Source: Halobacillus alkaliphilus
GTDB lineage: Bacteria > Bacillota > Bacilli > Bacillales > Halobacillaceae
Reading direction: 5' to 3'
Length of the DNA stretch: 52,143 bases
Assembly (NCBI RefSeq): GCF_900113125.1
Contig: NZ_FOOG01000029.1
Coordinates: forward strand, 1 to 52,143
The notes beneath the pieces were generated by a model, which saw only the letters and a list, made by a program, of their open reading frames with translations, made no database searches and was not told where the DNA came from. Below are positions 50,486 through 52,143 of this stretch, piece by piece (positions within the stretch are counted from its first letter, which is position 1; each line of letters begins with the position of its first letter). Position numbers and translations under genes: made by a program.

Positions 50486-51120
50486 AAGCTCCCATTACTT
50501 GAAGACTTGATTTCGAGACTTTTGTGAGAATTTGGTCCTGCGGGGGACGATTTCGCTTTTCGGCCCTGCACGACGCAGGGTCGTTCGACGTTGTCACAGG
50601 ATGTGGCGGTCTTAGTCGAACTTCCTATATGTGCTGAGCTTCCTCGGGCTTAACAGCCCTGCGGGATCTCACCGATCATGTTCATCCCGCAGAAGTCTTC
50701 ATCGTCCCCCTCCGGACCTTGCTAAATAGGGAACTCGAAATCATGTTCGGAACGCCCTGGTTTACGGTGGGGTTAAACCTATAACAATGAGCGTGCACGT
50801 GGGAGAATTCCTGCTATAGAAGCATTTAAGGCTAATGCAGGGCACTAGCTTCTCCAATAGTAGGGTACGTTCTTCTCACGTGGCTGGGGTGGCGAAGGAA
50901 ACAACGAGACTCCCGCGGGAGAAGGAGCTAGGCGAGACCCCACAGAAGCGACCGAGGAGGCTTGCCAGTTTCCCCGCAGGAAAGCGAGTTGTTTCCGCAG
51001 CCATCCCTCCTCTATATTAAGTAACGGACCCAAGATATCTCGAAATCGAGTCTACAACAATCCGGTCCTTTAGCGTAATAAGCTTCTTGTGAAAAATCTA
51101 TTATAAACTTTAACAAAGCA
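50486..51120. repeat. Dispersed intergenic repeat, copy D (longest)
   Basis: Left inverted end CTTGAAGACTTGATTTCGAG (50499-50518), right end ATATCTCGAAATCGAGTCTAC (from about 51035). Inside are GGCCCTGCACGACGCAGGG (shared with copies B/C), a unique middle (about 50590-50880) with hairpin CTGCGGGAT/ATCCCGCAG (50659-50692), and a GC-rich near-palindrome with outer arms GGAAACAAC and GTTGTTTCC (50882-51002), like the start of copy A. It fills most of the 1-kb gap between rlmN and uspA. Confidence 0.8.
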
Positions 51121-51313
51121 TAATTATAAGAATTGGAATAAGAAGATTAAAGGGCTTTCTACTTACAACTTCCGCATTACTGCCTTAGAAACGCTATTCA
51201 CTATTCAGATTTTAAGAGAAAAGCTTTGGGAAAGGAAATAAAAGACTAGGGCTGATTAACATTAGAGGTTAAAGTTTTACATAAACTGTTAAGCAATTGT
51301 TATCTAAATATAA

Positions 51314-51338
51314 AATTAATTCATGATACAGCGGGTAT
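51314..51338 (+). promoter_or_regulatory. Candidate sigma-B promoter of the universal stress gene
   Basis: GGGTAT (51333-51338) matches the sigma-B -10 consensus; at 13 bp upstream is AATTAA, a poor match to GTTTAA. It would fit a stress gene. No other feature is seen between 51121 and 51411. Confidence 0.35.
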
Positions 51339-51411
51339 ATACTAAATAAGTCCTCTAAGACATGGATGATGCTGGATATTCCTTATTCAATAGTGGAAAG
51401 GATGAAGTTTA

Positions 51412-51918
51412 ATGTATAAAAAAGTAGTCGTAGCATTTGATGGCTCAGAAGGAAGCGAGAAGGCTTTGACTCATGCAGTAGAATTAAGCAGAACCCAGCA
51501 GTCACAAATCTCTGTGGTATTTGTAGAGAAGGAAAAGGATAAATACAAAAATAATACAGGTTTTAACATGACTATGCGTAATGACATGACGCTTGAAGAA
51601 GGAGGCGCATACGTAGGGGGCTCTGAAGAGCGTATTAGTGAAAAAGAAGTGGTGCAAAGTGAGCCAAGGGCTTACGCAGGAAACCACCCTATTTTTCTAG
51701 AAGTCAAAAGAAAACTTGAACGTGAACAGCTCCCTATTCAATATGAATGGCTGGAAGGCGATCCAGTGAATCAATTATGTAATTTTGCTTCCACTCATGA
51801 AGCAGATTTAATAGTAATTGGAAGTCGTGGTCACAGCGGGATTAAGAAATTGGTGATCGGAAGCGTGAGTGAAAAAGTAGCTAAAGAATCGGATATTCCC
51901 GTATTAATTGTAAAATAA
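51412..51918 (+). CDS. Universal stress protein (UspA family)
   Basis: A 168-aa UspA-fold protein. It begins YKKVVVAFDGSEGSEKAL and ends with the ATP-binding loop IVIGSRGHSGIKKLVIGSVSEKV, the GxxG-x9-GS pattern. A charged insertion of about 25 residues in the middle (near 55-85, EERISEKEVVQSEPRAYAGN) makes it longer than the usual 140-150 aa. ATG 51412 follows GGAAAGGATG. Confidence 0.9.
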   Translation: MYKKVVVAFDGSEGSEKALTHAVELSRTQQSQISVVFVEKEKDKYKNNTGFNMTMRNDMTLEEGGAYVGGSEERISEKEVVQSEPRAYAGNHPIFLEVKRKLEREQLPIQYEWLEGDPVNQLCNFASTHEADLIVIGSRGHSGIKKLVIGSVSEKVAKESDIPVLIVK

Positions 51919-51954
51919 AAAAGAAGTCCGGGCGGAGTGCCCGGACTTCTTTTT
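51918..51954 (+). terminator. Terminator after the universal stress gene
   Basis: GAAGTCCGGGC (51923-51933) pairs with GCCCGGACTTC (51939-51949), then TTTTT. Confidence 0.9.
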
Positions 51955-52011
51955 GGATATAGAGCCTTTTAATAGGTTTTACCAAAAGGTCTAATAATAA
52001 AAGATTAGAAG

Positions 52012-52143
52012 ACGATTTGAACTACCCCCACTTATTCGCTGACGCTCCTTGAAGTTGGGGGATTCCTAAGAGCACGAACCTAACGGTTCGTTCAAATGAT
52101 TAGGCTAGCCCCGTCGCACTCAAGATGCGACCTTTCACTTCAC
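52012..52143 (-). mobile_element. Second, internally deleted IS200/IS605 copy (partial)
   Basis: On the minus strand this reads as the right end of the IS at 46648-47960, ending with the same TTCAAAT, with four or five substitutions over about 96 bases. Beyond the tnpB stop codon the match jumps from position 47864 to 47204 of the first copy, showing a 660-bp internal deletion. The left part is outside the window. Confidence 0.85.
52100..52143 (-). pseudogene. Remnant of tnpB 3' end with in-frame deletion
   Basis: Only 44 bases are visible. They encode [12 protein letters not shown] and a stop: residues from the middle of TnpB joined directly to its last three residues. The RuvC domain and zinc ribbon are missing. 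If the 5' part is intact, a product of about 153 aa (from the equivalent TTG start) would result, without nuclease function. Confidence 0.75.

Noticed and set aside
46648-52143. Composite transposon made by the two IS copies
   Set aside because: The copies are inverted, one is internally deleted, and IS200/IS605 elements do not normally form composite transposons through paired ends.

Overview
This window is a chromosomal segment of an endospore-forming member of the Bacillaceae. It carries the sporulation genes spoIIGA, sigE, sigG and spoVM, a cell-division cluster, a PyrR-controlled pyrimidine operon and the gmk-to-fakA housekeeping block, in nearly the gene order of Bacillus subtilis. Base composition, TTG/GTG start use and GC-rich intergenic repeats suggest a Halobacillus- or Virgibacillus-like bacterium; the genus is inference only.

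Layout: 1-282 is the 3' part of a dispersed repeat. 507-3141 holds spoIIGA-sigE-sigG, with a likely Spo0A-type promoter and an RNA hairpin over the sigG ribosome binding site. 3652-7688 holds ylmC-pgeF-ylmE-sepF-ylmG-ylmH-divIVA. 7889-9267 holds lspA and a pseudouridine synthase; ileS, expected in between, is absent. 9264-21109 is pyrR-pyrP-pyrB-pyrC-pyrAA-pyrAB-pyrK-pyrD-pyrF-pyrE, with a promoter and three PyrR-type attenuators ahead of pyrR, pyrP and pyrB. After a small membrane-protein ORF and terminators come rqcH (minus strand), yicC/yloC, remA, gmk, rpoZ, coaBC, priA, fmt (def is missing), rsmB, prpC, prkC, rsgA, rpe, thiN, spoVM, rpmB (minus strand), yloU and fakA (to 40305).

After fakA the conserved order stops and an accessory stretch begins: an RsbR-type stressosome protein, a sugar porter, a short-chain dehydrogenase, a DUF2332 protein, an Hsp20, a DUF420/CtaM-like protein, a small membrane protein, an IS200/IS605-family element with tnpB, a UV damage endonuclease, a displaced rlmN and a universal stress protein. 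The window ends inside a second, inverted and internally deleted copy of the same IS. Several accessory genes fit stress tolerance, but nothing shows they form one system.

The least explained features are a mosaic family of intergenic repeats (four copies) with shared inverted ends, swapped outer flanks and strong hairpins, and the IS relic, whose deletion runs between 9-bp direct repeats and removes exactly 660 bp, keeping the tnpB frame. I saw no tRNA, rRNA or CRISPR array and no convincing new defence system.
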